From: Candidatus Alcyoniella australis
GTDB lineage: Bacteria; Lernaellota; Lernaellaia; JAVCCG01; Alcyoniellaceae
Length of the DNA: 64,000 bases
Assembly: GCA_030765605.1 (NCBI GenBank)
Contig: JAVCCG010000020.1
Location: forward strand, 7,039-71,038
Direction: 5' to 3'
In this document: positions 21,501-29,363 of the stretch, one piece after another
How positions within the stretch are numbered: position 1 is the stretch's first letter
Layout of the letters: the number at the start of each line of letters is the position of its first letter
The notes under the pieces: generated by a model
Seen by the model: only the letters and a program-made list of their open reading frames with translations
Told to the model about the DNA's origin: nothing
Database searches by the model: none
Program-made: the position numbers and the translations under genes

Positions 21501-21567
21501 GTACGAGCGACAGGCTCAACAGCAAAAGCGCTGCTACTATTCCAAATCTGGCTAGCGCTCTGATCAT
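18511..21567 (-). CDS. Giant Asp-rich lipoprotein with Ig-like repeats
   Basis: 1018 residues. Signal peptide with lipobox VLGGC (Cys26), then at residues 39-65 a tract that is almost pure Asp (6, 4 and 15 in a row, broken only by one Leu and one Asn). Residues ~75-520 contain several bacterial Ig-like/Big-type modules, with recurring phrases such as VTATYTVYDEYGDDVTEQ and VIVAEDSYGNPVEYDYTLSVDP and a module beginning TTPPSVEFTFPPRGYW. The C-terminal ~500 residues are a separate, beta-rich region of unknown family. It is probably a cell-surface adhesin or stalk-like lipoprotein. ATG 21567 is chosen for its AAGGAGAAAGG site. It is divergent from the hydrolase gene at 21777. Confidence 0.78.
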   Translation of the reverse strand: MIRALARFGIVAALLLLSLSLVLGGCNSGDDPGRATISDDDDDDLDDDDNDDDDDDDDDDDDDDDTDAPYANIEQPEDGLTLFTDDVEVLIEFGNGELTVFLDDEDVTDLLTVESKGQASGTIEMLPEGFHKLVAEVNGSGRTFRDLIGFFVDIGEPHIEMDISASEVITGGSVTATYTVYDEYGDDVTEQASVVLEVDPSENTQVAGDDVTFFNEGYYTVYAVTEWNEQELSDFETVRVDNDAIGSVDLTLDFYEIDAGQTLVATVVIRNPSGDPITADYVLSVIPDTGSSVSGDFITLTKSGVITIRATAEGSTVYDEEEVVVHALDPAFLDLILPVSIIASGDSVAAIVIAEDSYGNPVEYDYTLSVDPSTQVTINGDVITFELPAFYMVTARMEWDGVDTWLDDTEGIKVLDTTPPSVEFTFPPRGYWTDQQQISLEGYVVDDSGLVESFEIMDPQGVLHQVSLTGEGFFSHDVSLKAGTNTYQAIASDSQGNSVYAMASVFYLPDYWPIGTNLTGVLGARVTDTGFDQIEVMAKELIAENIDLEEMIRGENGIIFDETYEVWGIEYAAAKVEVTSVRYNPIWINLNCFQNSLFIEGHLPELRIDVHVTGHALGIPVNIHGQVKADDIYAEISTNPEVSGGQIQINFDAITVDFVGFTLDIDGFPDFLENAFWWSVQGIIEDVISDALWDILPPLVQGYLNDLALDQQFEVLGFTFNVQADPESVLLNDTGLDVWLQGQVTPVVDGRVDVSPMPGSLKTVSVAPTLSDTMPGTSNKYGFAALLEDDFLNHVLFGVYRSGLMDLMVDNQMAQEWGFPFELSTANLALLLPELLDIAADAPVYFKFSPMLPPNISFGLQDDIDTVLRMGDYIFEMYVDVNETPENLNDDVLAVAIALAMRVPTEVTVTYPDNKLGLVFTDPMIFIDVYNEPVVDFSDPLFEAFVPFIVNMLLPIITQPLQEIELPAFEGFSYRLHNIWALGAPSTYMVLFADLVPSEADLIDQRMEQIGSKAQDRE
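21371..21455 (-). repeat. GAC/GAT trinucleotide tract encoding poly-Asp
   Basis: A near-continuous run of GAC and GAT codons on the minus strand inside the giant lipoprotein. It is a degenerate microsatellite; changes in repeat number would keep the reading frame. Confidence 0.9.
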
Positions 21568-21776
21568 CACCTTTCTCCTTGTGACCCGAACCATTTGGGT
21601 CAGCGATATACTATTTTACAGCAATTTAAACTACGACAGCTGGCTTAGGCGGTCAAGTGAGCCCCGCGACGTCTCGCTGTTGGTTTAGCTCTTTTTTCAA
21701 AGCCCGTGACGTGCTAACAAAGGACAGTCATTGACGCGCGCACCAAGCGCCGTGAAGAACCGTAAGAGGTCAGTCG

Positions 21777-23774
21777 ATGCGGCACCACCCGTTTATTATT
21801 CTCGTCCTGATCGCCCTGCTCTTCGCGGCCTGCGAGGCGGACGAGGACAACGGCGGCGCCGACATCCCGCAATCCCAAGACAATTTCGCGTCGGAACCGG
21901 CCCTGGACCTCGATCCGCCGTGTCAGGGCCGAGTGTTGGCGATGTTCGACCCGCGCCGGCTAACCAGCAACCTGCCCTACCCCTCGGACCTATTCACGGT
22001 TGAGGATCCCGCGACCTACACCGGCAGGCGCCTGGCGCTGGACCAGATCAACACCCCGCTGGTGGACGAAATCGTGCTCGACAACAACTGGCTCGCCGGA
22101 TTCATCAACCAGACCGATGGATTCGGCGTCTCGAGCCACGTGTTCTTCCCGCTGATCAACGACGATGAGCAGCTCGGCGGGCTGCCCGGCGTGGAGCAAT
22201 CGGATCAGGCCCAAAGCTCGATCCAGCTGATCGAGCTTAGCGCGGAGGGCTCGACGATCAGCGGTCGCGTGCAATTCGAAACCGTGCACCTGCCGTTCAT
22301 CGACCAGCTCGAGCTGATCCCGACCTACCCGCTGAAGTCGGCCACGACCTACCTGGCGGTGCTGACCAACAACGTGACCGATTCCCAGGGCAACGGCCTG
22401 TGTCCGACCTGGCAGTTCGACCTCGTGCGCTCCAGCCAACCCGCGGCCGATATCCCCGAGACCGCAGACATCGAGCCGGTGCGGCAGCAGTTGGCGCCGT
22501 ACTTCGAGCTGCTCGAGCAGCAGGGCCTGCCCAGAGAGAGCATCGTTGCGCTCACGCCGTTCACAACCTGCTCGGTGGAGCAGGCGCTGCAAAGCATCCG
22601 CGAGCAGTTGGTCCTGGCGGCGCAAGTCGATCCGCCGCAGATCGAAAACGTCAGCGCAGCCTCGGGCGACAGCCGCCAGCACGTGGGCGCTATCGTGCGT
22701 GGCACCATCGACGCGCCGGACTGGCAGGACGCCGACGGCCACTTTGTCTTCGACGAACAGACCCACGCACCGATCCAGCAGGGCACCATCGAAGTCCCGT
22801 TTGTGCTGAGCATTCCCAAGCCCGACCAGCCCGGCGGTCCGCCGTTTCCAGTGGTGGTGGCGCTCTCGGGCATCAACTCCTCCAAGGAATCGAACCTCTC
22901 CTTTGCCGACCAGTTCGCGGCCCAGGGCCTGGCGGTGATCAGCATCGATCATCCGTTCCACGGCGAACGCCGCGTGGAGTCCGGAAGCATGGACCCCTCG
23001 GGACGGCTGCTCTCGCTGGGCGAGCCGCTGCGGATGCGCGACAACATGCGCCAGGGCAGCGCCGAGAACCTCTACCTGGTGCGCGTGATCGAAAACCTCG
23101 ACCTGCTCGACCTCGCGCCCTACGATCCGGTCAATCCCGGAGACGGACTGCCCGACCTCGATCCCGAGCGGCTGCTGCTGTTCGGCCACAGCCTGGGCGC
23201 GCTGCTCAACTCGATGCTCTACACCAGCGAGCCGAATTTCATCGCGGCCGCGGGCACGGCCGGCGGCGGCGGCTGGACCAACGAGGTCTTTAACAGCCCG
23301 TACCTGGACATCGCAATCGCGGTCTTCAGGCTGCTGGGAATGGACTTCGAATGGCCGCCGGAGAGCATCCGGCTGTTCTTCCTCTGGTACCAGGGGATCA
23401 TCGATCCGGGCGATTCCAACTCCTACGTGCGGATGCTCAAGCGCGATCCGATCGCGGAGTACGGCCCGCGGCCGTACCTGATGCTCGAGGCGATCGGCGA
23501 CGGAACCGTGCCCAACGAGGTGACCAACACCTGGGCGCGCTACTGCACGATGCCCTTGATCGAGCCCTACATCGAGTTGGTCGACGGGCTACAGATTGTG
23601 CCCGCGCCCACCAATGACTGGGGATTATTTCAATACCCCACCGACAACCACGATTTCTTCTTCGGTGGCGACTACCGCGACTACGCCCGCGAACAGGTGC
23701 TGCACTTTTTCACCAGCGTGCTGGAGACCGGCAGCGCCGAAATCGTCAACCCGTTGCCCGAATCCGCGCGATGA
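21777..23774 (+). CDS. Lipoprotein alpha/beta hydrolase (virulence-factor-lipase-like)
   Basis: 665 residues with lipobox LLFAAC and an acidic mature start. The N-terminal ~250 residues form a beta-rich domain beginning FDPRRLTSNLPYPSDLF, as in the 'bacterial virulence factor lipase' N-terminal family. The rest is an alpha/beta hydrolase: oxyanion strand FPVVVALSGINSSKESN, a conserved HPFHGERR loop, nucleophile elbow GHSLG (within LLLFGHSLGALLNSML), and a late His in the segment DNHDFFFGGDY. It resembles surface lipases and lysophospholipases such as Vibrio VolA, but the substrate is inferred. It probably acts at the cell surface or in the periplasm. The next gene overlaps its stop codon (ATGA). 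Confidence 0.8.
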   Translation: MRHHPFIILVLIALLFAACEADEDNGGADIPQSQDNFASEPALDLDPPCQGRVLAMFDPRRLTSNLPYPSDLFTVEDPATYTGRRLALDQINTPLVDEIVLDNNWLAGFINQTDGFGVSSHVFFPLINDDEQLGGLPGVEQSDQAQSSIQLIELSAEGSTISGRVQFETVHLPFIDQLELIPTYPLKSATTYLAVLTNNVTDSQGNGLCPTWQFDLVRSSQPAADIPETADIEPVRQQLAPYFELLEQQGLPRESIVALTPFTTCSVEQALQSIREQLVLAAQVDPPQIENVSAASGDSRQHVGAIVRGTIDAPDWQDADGHFVFDEQTHAPIQQGTIEVPFVLSIPKPDQPGGPPFPVVVALSGINSSKESNLSFADQFAAQGLAVISIDHPFHGERRVESGSMDPSGRLLSLGEPLRMRDNMRQGSAENLYLVRVIENLDLLDLAPYDPVNPGDGLPDLDPERLLLFGHSLGALLNSMLYTSEPNFIAAAGTAGGGGWTNEVFNSPYLDIAIAVFRLLGMDFEWPPESIRLFFLWYQGIIDPGDSNSYVRMLKRDPIAEYGPRPYLMLEAIGDGTVPNEVTNTWARYCTMPLIEPYIELVDGLQIVPAPTNDWGLFQYPTDNHDFFFGGDYRDYAREQVLHFFTSVLETGSAEIVNPLPESAR

Positions 23775-23998
23775 TCTACTTGGAATGTAAACGCCACCGC
23801 TCCCAGGGGCTGCGGCCGCTATCGGTCTGCCTGACGCGCTGCAAGCGGCGCTGCGCCGCGTTCGAGGCGTTGCCCGACAGCCAGGTGCTCGAGTTCATCC
23901 GCAGCAATCCGCCGCGCGAACCCTATCCGGGCTATCAACTACGGCTCTTCCCCTGCCCCGCGCCCGAGACCGAACCACAGCAACCCGACCAAGCGTAG
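23771..23998 (+). CDS. Small cysteine-containing protein
   Basis: 75 residues, beginning MIYLECKRHRSQGLRP and carrying four cysteines in the first 30 residues (C6, then CLTRCKRRC), a spacing that could bind a metal. A Pro-rich tail follows. Its ATG overlaps the hydrolase stop (ATGA), so translation is coupled. The TAG stop codon is made of the TA dinucleotide bordering the adjacent mobile element plus its first base, so the original C terminus may have been different. The function is unknown. Confidence 0.6.
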   Translation: MIYLECKRHRSQGLRPLSVCLTRCKRRCAAFEALPDSQVLEFIRSNPPREPYPGYQLRLFPCPAPETEPQQPDQA

Positions 23999-24177
23999 TC
24001 TGGATTTTTCATGAGGGCTCGTAGCGAGGAGTACAAGATGCCGCAAGAACAAGGAAACCGAGTCGATACTCCGCAGGCGTACCCGCTGTGGTACGTCGAG
24101 GACGGATCGGCGAGGATAACGAAGTTATTACGAGTAGATTGTGCCCACAGTAGAAACCTCATGAGTAATCCAGGCTA
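23996..24177. mobile_element. 182-bp MITE-like element with 21-bp inverted ends
   Basis: The left end CTGGATTTTTCATGAGG (24000-24016) and the right end CCTCATGAGTAATCCAG (24157-24173) are inverted copies. Over the full 21 bases 18 match. Each end is bounded by TA, consistent with a TA target duplication. The 140-base interior has no coding potential of its own and no transposase. The size and structure fit a miniature inverted-repeat element mobilised in trans. A matching end motif recurs at 63974-63991 and, weaker, at 11171-11187. Confidence 0.72.
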
Positions 24178-24185
24178 GCTGGGCA

Positions 24186-25940
24186 ATGCGCAAGCTCACC
24201 ACTGTCGAAATCTTGGTGACGCTGCTGATACTGGTCTTGCCGTTGCTGCTGTTTCTGCCGATCGATGATCGGCTGCTGATGAACGACGACATGTTCCAGG
24301 AGTACTTCAGCCACGGCTTCTGGAGCAGGGCCGTGCTCGAAGGAGGCGAGTTCCCGCTGTGGTGCCCCTACGCCGGGGGCGGCTATCCGCTCTACGCCCA
24401 TCCCCACGACGCCTCCACCGCGCTGCCGCTGGTCCCGGCGGTACTGCTGCTGGGCGAGGTGCAGGGGATCAGGCTCAACCTGTTGCTGATCTGGCTGTTG
24501 GGGATCTGGGGCCTGCGTTGGCTGCTGCTGCACGAGATCAAGCTCGAGGGCAACGCCGCCTGGCCGATCCTGATGTTGTACAGCCTCTGCCTGCCGCTGT
24601 GGTTCCAACGGATCGGCGGCAATTACAACGAAACGCTGATCTTCGCGCTGCCCGCGATCCTCGCCCTACAGCGCATGGCCCTGCGCCGACCGGCCTGGCT
24701 GCTGGCCGCGGCCGCGCTGCTGGCGACACTGCTGTGCTTCGGCAAGTTCACCGCGATCAGCGCCGGCGCGATCTGTGCGGCCTACAGCCTGCGCCTGGCC
24801 TTGGGGCGTGATGCTCGGGAGCGCGGTCAACGGCCCATAGCCCTGGCGCAGTTGGCGCTGCTCGCCGCGCTCTCCATCGGCCTGGCCGCGCTCAAGCTGT
24901 TGCCGATGCTCGACCTGCTGGGCCGCGCCAAGCTCGGTGAGCCCTTTGACTACGGGCCGTGGTTTCAGCACACGCTGCGCGGTAGTATCTGTTGCGTATT
25001 GGCTACGCTGGGGCTGCTGATGGGGCTACGCACACGCTCCTGGTTCTGGCCCGGCCTGCTTTGCGCCAGTCTGCTGCTCAGCGCAGGCTCGAGCCTGCCG
25101 TTTAACTTGGCGCGTTTGCTGTCGCATGTGCCACTGCTGGGGACAGTTTTCAACGATCCGGGCAAGTACTGGTCGATCCCGGTCTGGGTTCTGCTCTGCC
25201 TGACCCTGGCCGTGTACTTTAAAACCGCCGGAGCCAAGCACAAATATCGGCTGTTGGCACCGTATATCCTGGTCCTGCTGATACTCCCGCTGCTGGCAAT
25301 GGGTTACAAGAAGCAGAGTTACATGGAACCAAGTTCTGTGTGCGCAATCGATAAAAACGAATTCTTCCAAGTAGTTGGCCGCGAAATGCCGCGCAACGGC
25401 CTGCGCACAAGCAAATCCAACGAGTACTGCAACCTGCTGCGCAACGTGGGCACCATCGACTGGTACTCCGACCAGATCGACCTGCCCGCCGCCACCATCC
25501 CGCGTTATTTCGTTATTCCGCCGCAGGACGCTGGACTTTTGCATCATCGGAACGTTCCCCAGCCCGTTGTCCACGACCGGGAGGTAGCCAACCCCGACTA
25601 TCGCGGTGAGGCCTGGATCGAGCCGGCCGACGCCGGGCGCGTGCTCGAATTTACCATCGGAGTCAACCGCATCGAGGCCCTGGTCGAAATCGAGCAGCCG
25701 GGATTGGCCGTGATCAACCAGAACCACGACCCGCACTGGCAGCTCGGCGACGGATCCGCACCCGTGCGTAACGGGCTGTTGTCATCCAAGCCGCTTGACG
25801 CGGGTCGTCATCAATTGGTCTGGCGCTATCGGCCGCGACCGTGGCGCAGCGGCCTGCTGATCTCTGCAATCACCCTCTTGGCCGGAATCGCATTGCTCGG
25901 AATCTGGGAGTGGAGGAACAGGTGCGCGGCCAGGCGCTAG
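24186..25940 (+). CDS. Polytopic GT-C-like membrane protein (YfhO-type)
   Basis: 584 residues with about 10-12 hydrophobic helices and a ~180-residue C-terminal periplasmic domain ending in one more helix. The first extracytoplasmic loop carries the acidic pair LLMNDD followed by PLWCPYAGGGYPLYAHP, the pattern seen in YfhO-like members of the GT-C fold that transfer sugars from polyprenyl-phosphate donors. It starts nine bases after the MITE-like element and is the first gene of a long rightward cluster of envelope-glycan-like genes. Donor and acceptor are unknown. Confidence 0.7.
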   Translation: MRKLTTVEILVTLLILVLPLLLFLPIDDRLLMNDDMFQEYFSHGFWSRAVLEGGEFPLWCPYAGGGYPLYAHPHDASTALPLVPAVLLLGEVQGIRLNLLLIWLLGIWGLRWLLLHEIKLEGNAAWPILMLYSLCLPLWFQRIGGNYNETLIFALPAILALQRMALRRPAWLLAAAALLATLLCFGKFTAISAGAICAAYSLRLALGRDARERGQRPIALAQLALLAALSIGLAALKLLPMLDLLGRAKLGEPFDYGPWFQHTLRGSICCVLATLGLLMGLRTRSWFWPGLLCASLLLSAGSSLPFNLARLLSHVPLLGTVFNDPGKYWSIPVWVLLCLTLAVYFKTAGAKHKYRLLAPYILVLLILPLLAMGYKKQSYMEPSSVCAIDKNEFFQVVGREMPRNGLRTSKSNEYCNLLRNVGTIDWYSDQIDLPAATIPRYFVIPPQDAGLLHHRNVPQPVVHDREVANPDYRGEAWIEPADAGRVLEFTIGVNRIEALVEIEQPGLAVINQNHDPHWQLGDGSAPVRNGLLSSKPLDAGRHQLVWRYRPRPWRSGLLISAITLLAGIALLGIWEWRNRCAARR

Positions 25941-27202
25941 TGGTCGGCGGCGGCCCCAGCGGGCTGATCGCCGCGCGGCAGCTCGCTCTGCGCGGAGTGC
26001 AGCCGCTGGTGTTGGAAGCCGGGTCCGAGCTCGGCGGCGCGCTGGCCTGCACGTTGGTCAACAACGAGCCTGTGGAACGCTTCTACCACCACCTGCTTCC
26101 CGCCGACTTGCAGGCTGTCCAGTTGCTCCGCGAGCTGGAGCTGATCGATCGCCTGCGCTGGCTGCCGGGCAACACCGCACTCTGGGACGGCCGCGAGCTC
26201 TACCCGCTGAGCGGTCCGCTGGACCTGCTGCGTTTGCCGCTGCTCGAGCCGGGCCAACGGCTGGCCGCGCTGATCGGCATGCTGCGCGCGCGCTTCGAGC
26301 CGCCCCGGCAACTGCTCGACCGGCCGCTGGAGCAATGGGTTCCCTTGCGCCTGGGGCCCGGGGCCTGGAAATGCTTGTGGCGTCCGCTGCTGGAAAAACG
26401 GCTGGGCAAGAATGCCGGACAGCTCCCCGCCTCGTGGCTGGCCTGGCGTCTGGCCCGACGCTCCTCGGGCGGGGCGCGGCTCTTTGGCCGCTACGGCGTG
26501 CTCGACCAGGGTTGTGACGCACTGGTCCAACGTCTGGCCGCCCACATCAAGCACCTCGGCGGCGAACTGCGCTGCGCTCATCCGGTGACGCACATTTGCC
26601 GGATACCCCACGGCTGGCGCGCAGAGGGGCACTGGGGACGGGCCGAGGCCGAATCGCTGGTGCTGGCGCTCCCGCCCGCGGCCCTGGCCGCGATCAAGGG
26701 CGACCTACCCCAGCGGCTGCGAAACGCCGTAGCGTCCGTACCGACCCTGGCCGCGGCCGTGGCCCTGGTCGAGGCCCAAGAGCCGTTCATCGGCCGCTAC
26801 TGGACCAACTCGATCGATCCGCAGACCCTGGCCTGCGGCGTCGTGGAGCACAGCGCGCTGGTGGGCGCCGCACGCTACGGCGGGACCCACCTGGCGTACG
26901 TGCCGTACTACGCGCAGCCCGACGACCGGCATCTGGCCCTGCCCGACGAGCAGCTCGCCAAACGGCTTTGCGACGATCTGCTGCGGATCTGTCCGGCCCG
27001 GCCGCGCATCACGGGCGCGCGGCTGTTCCGTCAATCCCAGGCCCACGCCCTGCGCGATGCAGCTTTCGTCCGCGCAATCCCCGAGCTGAGCCGCAATTTC
27101 GACGGCCTGGTCTGGGCCTCGGACGCCCTGGCCTGGCCCGACGACCGCGGCCTGGACGCCTGCGTCATCGCGGCCCACACCGCAGTGACAGCGCTGGGGT
27201 AA
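25922..27202 (+). CDS. FAD-dependent oxidoreductase (protoporphyrinogen-oxidase-like fold)
   Basis: 426 residues. The dinucleotide-binding motif VVGGGPSGLIAARQLALRG lies at the N terminus, an acidic residue ends the second strand (LVLEAGSELGG), and a C-terminal FAD segment contains GLVWASDALAWPDDRGLDACV. This is the layout of the NAD(P)-binding Rossmann-like amine-oxidase group, which includes protoporphyrinogen oxidase, hydroxysqualene dehydroxylase and UDP-galactopyranose-mutase relatives. The start GTG 25922 overlaps the preceding gene by 19 bases and has GGAGG six bases upstream; the open frame to 25841 is overlap. The role within the glycan-like cluster is unknown. Confidence 0.8.
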   Translation: MRGQALVVGGGPSGLIAARQLALRGVQPLVLEAGSELGGALACTLVNNEPVERFYHHLLPADLQAVQLLRELELIDRLRWLPGNTALWDGRELYPLSGPLDLLRLPLLEPGQRLAALIGMLRARFEPPRQLLDRPLEQWVPLRLGPGAWKCLWRPLLEKRLGKNAGQLPASWLAWRLARRSSGGARLFGRYGVLDQGCDALVQRLAAHIKHLGGELRCAHPVTHICRIPHGWRAEGHWGRAEAESLVLALPPAALAAIKGDLPQRLRNAVASVPTLAAAVALVEAQEPFIGRYWTNSIDPQTLACGVVEHSALVGAARYGGTHLAYVPYYAQPDDRHLALPDEQLAKRLCDDLLRICPARPRITGARLFRQSQAHALRDAAFVRAIPELSRNFDGLVWASDALAWPDDRGLDACVIAAHTAVTALG

Positions 27203-27338
27203 AGATCGTAAAAACGATTTTTACGTGTAGGCGCTCCTCTCTGGAGCAGCGCTCCGTTTTGGTGAAGATTTACCTAGTCCGTCCTTTGCCGGTCGGGTAC
27301 CATTGCCAAAACAGGACGTGTCTAAATCGGAGAAAATA
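27203..27338 (+). other. Short intergenic region with AT-rich hairpin
   Basis: CGTAAAAA (27207-27214) and TTTTTACG (27218-27225) form a perfect stem directly after the stop codon, too AT-rich to be a standard terminator. A second GC-rich inverted motif around GGCGCTCC follows at about 27230-27255. There may be a promoter for the next gene, but none is clear. Confidence 0.35.
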
Positions 27339-28205
27339 ATGACTACGAGCTACGGTTTCGTCGGGTTGGGATTGATGGGCGCGCCGATGGCGGCCAGGCT
27401 GCTCGACGCGGGTTACGGGCTGAAGGTCTTCAACCGCAACGTCGAACGTACCCAGCCGCTGGTGGCCAGGGGAGCGCAGGCCGTGAAACGGCCGGTGCAG
27501 GTCGCCCAGGGCAGCGACGCGGTGTTCATGATGGTCAGCGACGCGACCGCCTGCAACGACATGCTCTTCGGCCACGGCGGGCTGATCGAGGCGACGGATG
27601 ATCTGCTGGTGGTCAACATGAGCACCATCGGGCCCGAGCAATCGCGGGAAATGGCGACCGAGCTCAATCGTCAGGGTAAACAATATCTTGAGGCGCCGGT
27701 GACCGGGTCCACGCCGCAGGCCGAGGCCGGCGAGCTGATCGTGTTCGCCGGCGGCGACGCGGCGGATCTGGAGCGCGTGCGCGAGCCGTTGACCAAGATG
27801 GCGCAGAGGATCGAACACCTCGGCCCGCTGGGGCACGGCACGGCGGTCAAGCTGATCAATAATATGGTGCTCGGCGTGCACGTGCAGGCGATGGCCGAGG
27901 CGTTGGCCGTGGCCAAGAGTTTTGGGCTGGAGCCGCAAAAGATGCTCGATTTGCTGGAACAGGGAGCCGCGTTCAGCCGCATCCAGCAGATCAAGGGACC
28001 CAGCGCGCTCGCCGGCGACTTCGCCCCGCGCTTTCCGCTCAAGCATCAGCTCAAAGATCTCAAGCTCGCCGACGAGTGGACGCGGACGATGGAGGTTCCC
28101 ACGCCGCTGGTGGCGGCGGCGGCCTGGACCTTTGAACGTGCAGAGCGCGACGGACTGGGCGATGAGGACATGAGCGCGATCTGCCGCTATCTGATGCTCG
28201 ACTGA
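27339..28205 (+). CDS. Beta-hydroxyacid dehydrogenase (3-hydroxyisobutyrate dehydrogenase / glyoxylate reductase family)
   Basis: 288 residues, the normal family size. The N-terminal Rossmann motif is GFVGLGLMGAPMAARLL. The substrate-binding segment is APVTGSTPQAEAGEL, and the catalytic Lys lies in GHGTAVKLINNMVLG. The absence of typical 3-hydroxyisobutyrate features and the VTGS pattern lean toward the glyoxylate/succinic-semialdehyde reductase branch (GLYR), which reduces small aldehydes with NADPH. ATG 27339 with CGGAGA upstream gives the standard N terminus. It is followed by the flippase-like and ThDP genes. Confidence 0.87.
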   Translation: MTTSYGFVGLGLMGAPMAARLLDAGYGLKVFNRNVERTQPLVARGAQAVKRPVQVAQGSDAVFMMVSDATACNDMLFGHGGLIEATDDLLVVNMSTIGPEQSREMATELNRQGKQYLEAPVTGSTPQAEAGELIVFAGGDAADLERVREPLTKMAQRIEHLGPLGHGTAVKLINNMVLGVHVQAMAEALAVAKSFGLEPQKMLDLLEQGAAFSRIQQIKGPSALAGDFAPRFPLKHQLKDLKLADEWTRTMEVPTPLVAAAAWTFERAERDGLGDEDMSAICRYLMLD

Positions 28206-28288
28206 GGCTCTCCACTGTTGCTCGACCACGACCGGCTGCCGGTGCTGCACAAAGCGGACGCTTTCAACATCCGCGGAGCATCCGGGGT

Positions 28289-29269
28289 ATGAGCCGAATT
28301 TCTCCACGCGCCAAGCTGCTGCTGCGCTGGTCGTTGCGGCTGATTGGCCTGGGGCTGTTCGCCTGGATCATCAGCCGGGTCGACGTCGAGTCGATGGGCG
28401 AGCGCCTGTCGACGGCCGATCCCTGGCTGGCGCTGTGGGCGGTGTTGGTCACGGTGTTCGTGCTGGCGGTCAAGGCCTGGCGCTGGAAGCTGCTGCTTAA
28501 AAGCTTGGGGATCGAGGTCGAGTACCGCGAGGTGCTGCGGCTCTACGCCCTGGGCTGGTACGGCGGCGCGATCAGCCCCGGCCAGCTCGGCGAGTTCTTC
28601 CGCATCATCCCGCTAATCCGTCGCGGCCACCCGGCACAGGACGCGTTCCTCAGCTCGCTGCTCGACCGGCTGCTCGATCTGGCGATGTTGGTGCTGCTGG
28701 GATTGGTCGCGCTGTACGTACTGCTCGGCGTGCCGCTGTACTGGCCGTTGGGAATCGTGCTTGCCGCGCTGGCGTCAGCAATCGCGATGGTGGTCTGGAT
28801 GCGCACCCGCGGCGCGCCGCTATTTCTCGAGCGCTGGGCCACGCGCGCGCTTTCGCGTCTGGGCGAGGACAATGCCGAGCGCTTCCGCGCGCACCTGGCG
28901 AACCTGATCAAACGCCCGTGGAGCGTGTTGACCGTGCCGGCGCTGCTCTCGGTGCTGGCCGCGGCGATCATCGCCCTGCGCGCGGTGCTGATGGGCTGGT
29001 CGCTGGGGATCGACGTGGCCTGGTACTACCTGTTCCTGGCCGGGGCCGGGGCGAGCCTGATGGCGATCGTGCCGATCAGCATCCAGGGAATCGGCACCCG
29101 CGACGCGGCGATGATCTTGCTGCTCGGCGCGGTGGGGGTCGAGCCCGAGGCGGCGCTGAGCTTCTCGCTGTTCTTCTTGGCGCTGATGCTGATGCACGGC
29201 CTGATCGGCTGGCTGACCTGGACCTTCACCACGGATAAAAAGGCTCCCGCGTCGCCGACCAACGGCTGA
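28289..29269 (+). CDS. Lysylphosphatidylglycerol-synthase-TM-region / flippase-like membrane protein
   Basis: 326 residues with about eight hydrophobic helices. It carries the signature of the LPG_synthase_TM/AglD (UPF0104) family: KAWRWKLLLKSLG..., a stretch ALGWYGGAISPGQLGEFFR, then LLDRLLDLAMLVLL, and near the end ISIQGIGTRDAAMILLLG. Members are linked to lipid-anchored substrate flipping or transfer in glycan and phospholipid metabolism. It has no catalytic domain fused, and sits among GT-C-type genes in the same orientation, which fits export of a lipid-linked sugar. This is inference. Confidence 0.85.
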   Translation: MSRISPRAKLLLRWSLRLIGLGLFAWIISRVDVESMGERLSTADPWLALWAVLVTVFVLAVKAWRWKLLLKSLGIEVEYREVLRLYALGWYGGAISPGQLGEFFRIIPLIRRGHPAQDAFLSSLLDRLLDLAMLVLLGLVALYVLLGVPLYWPLGIVLAALASAIAMVVWMRTRGAPLFLERWATRALSRLGEDNAERFRAHLANLIKRPWSVLTVPALLSVLAAAIIALRAVLMGWSLGIDVAWYYLFLAGAGASLMAIVPISIQGIGTRDAAMILLLGAVGVEPEAALSFSLFFLALMLMHGLIGWLTWTFTTDKKAPASPTNG

Positions 29270-29363
29270 CGCGTCCTGCGATTGACCGCCTGAGGCGGCG
29301 CGGATATCCTCGAATCGTCAACATTGATCTGCATCCAGAACTGTAATCAAATCGGAGAATCTG

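Noticed and set aside
19969-21555. 528-codon open frame on the plus strand across the giant lipoprotein
   Set aside because: It is antisense to a clear lipoprotein gene; its Val/Ile-rich end is only the reverse reading of the GAC/GAT tract.
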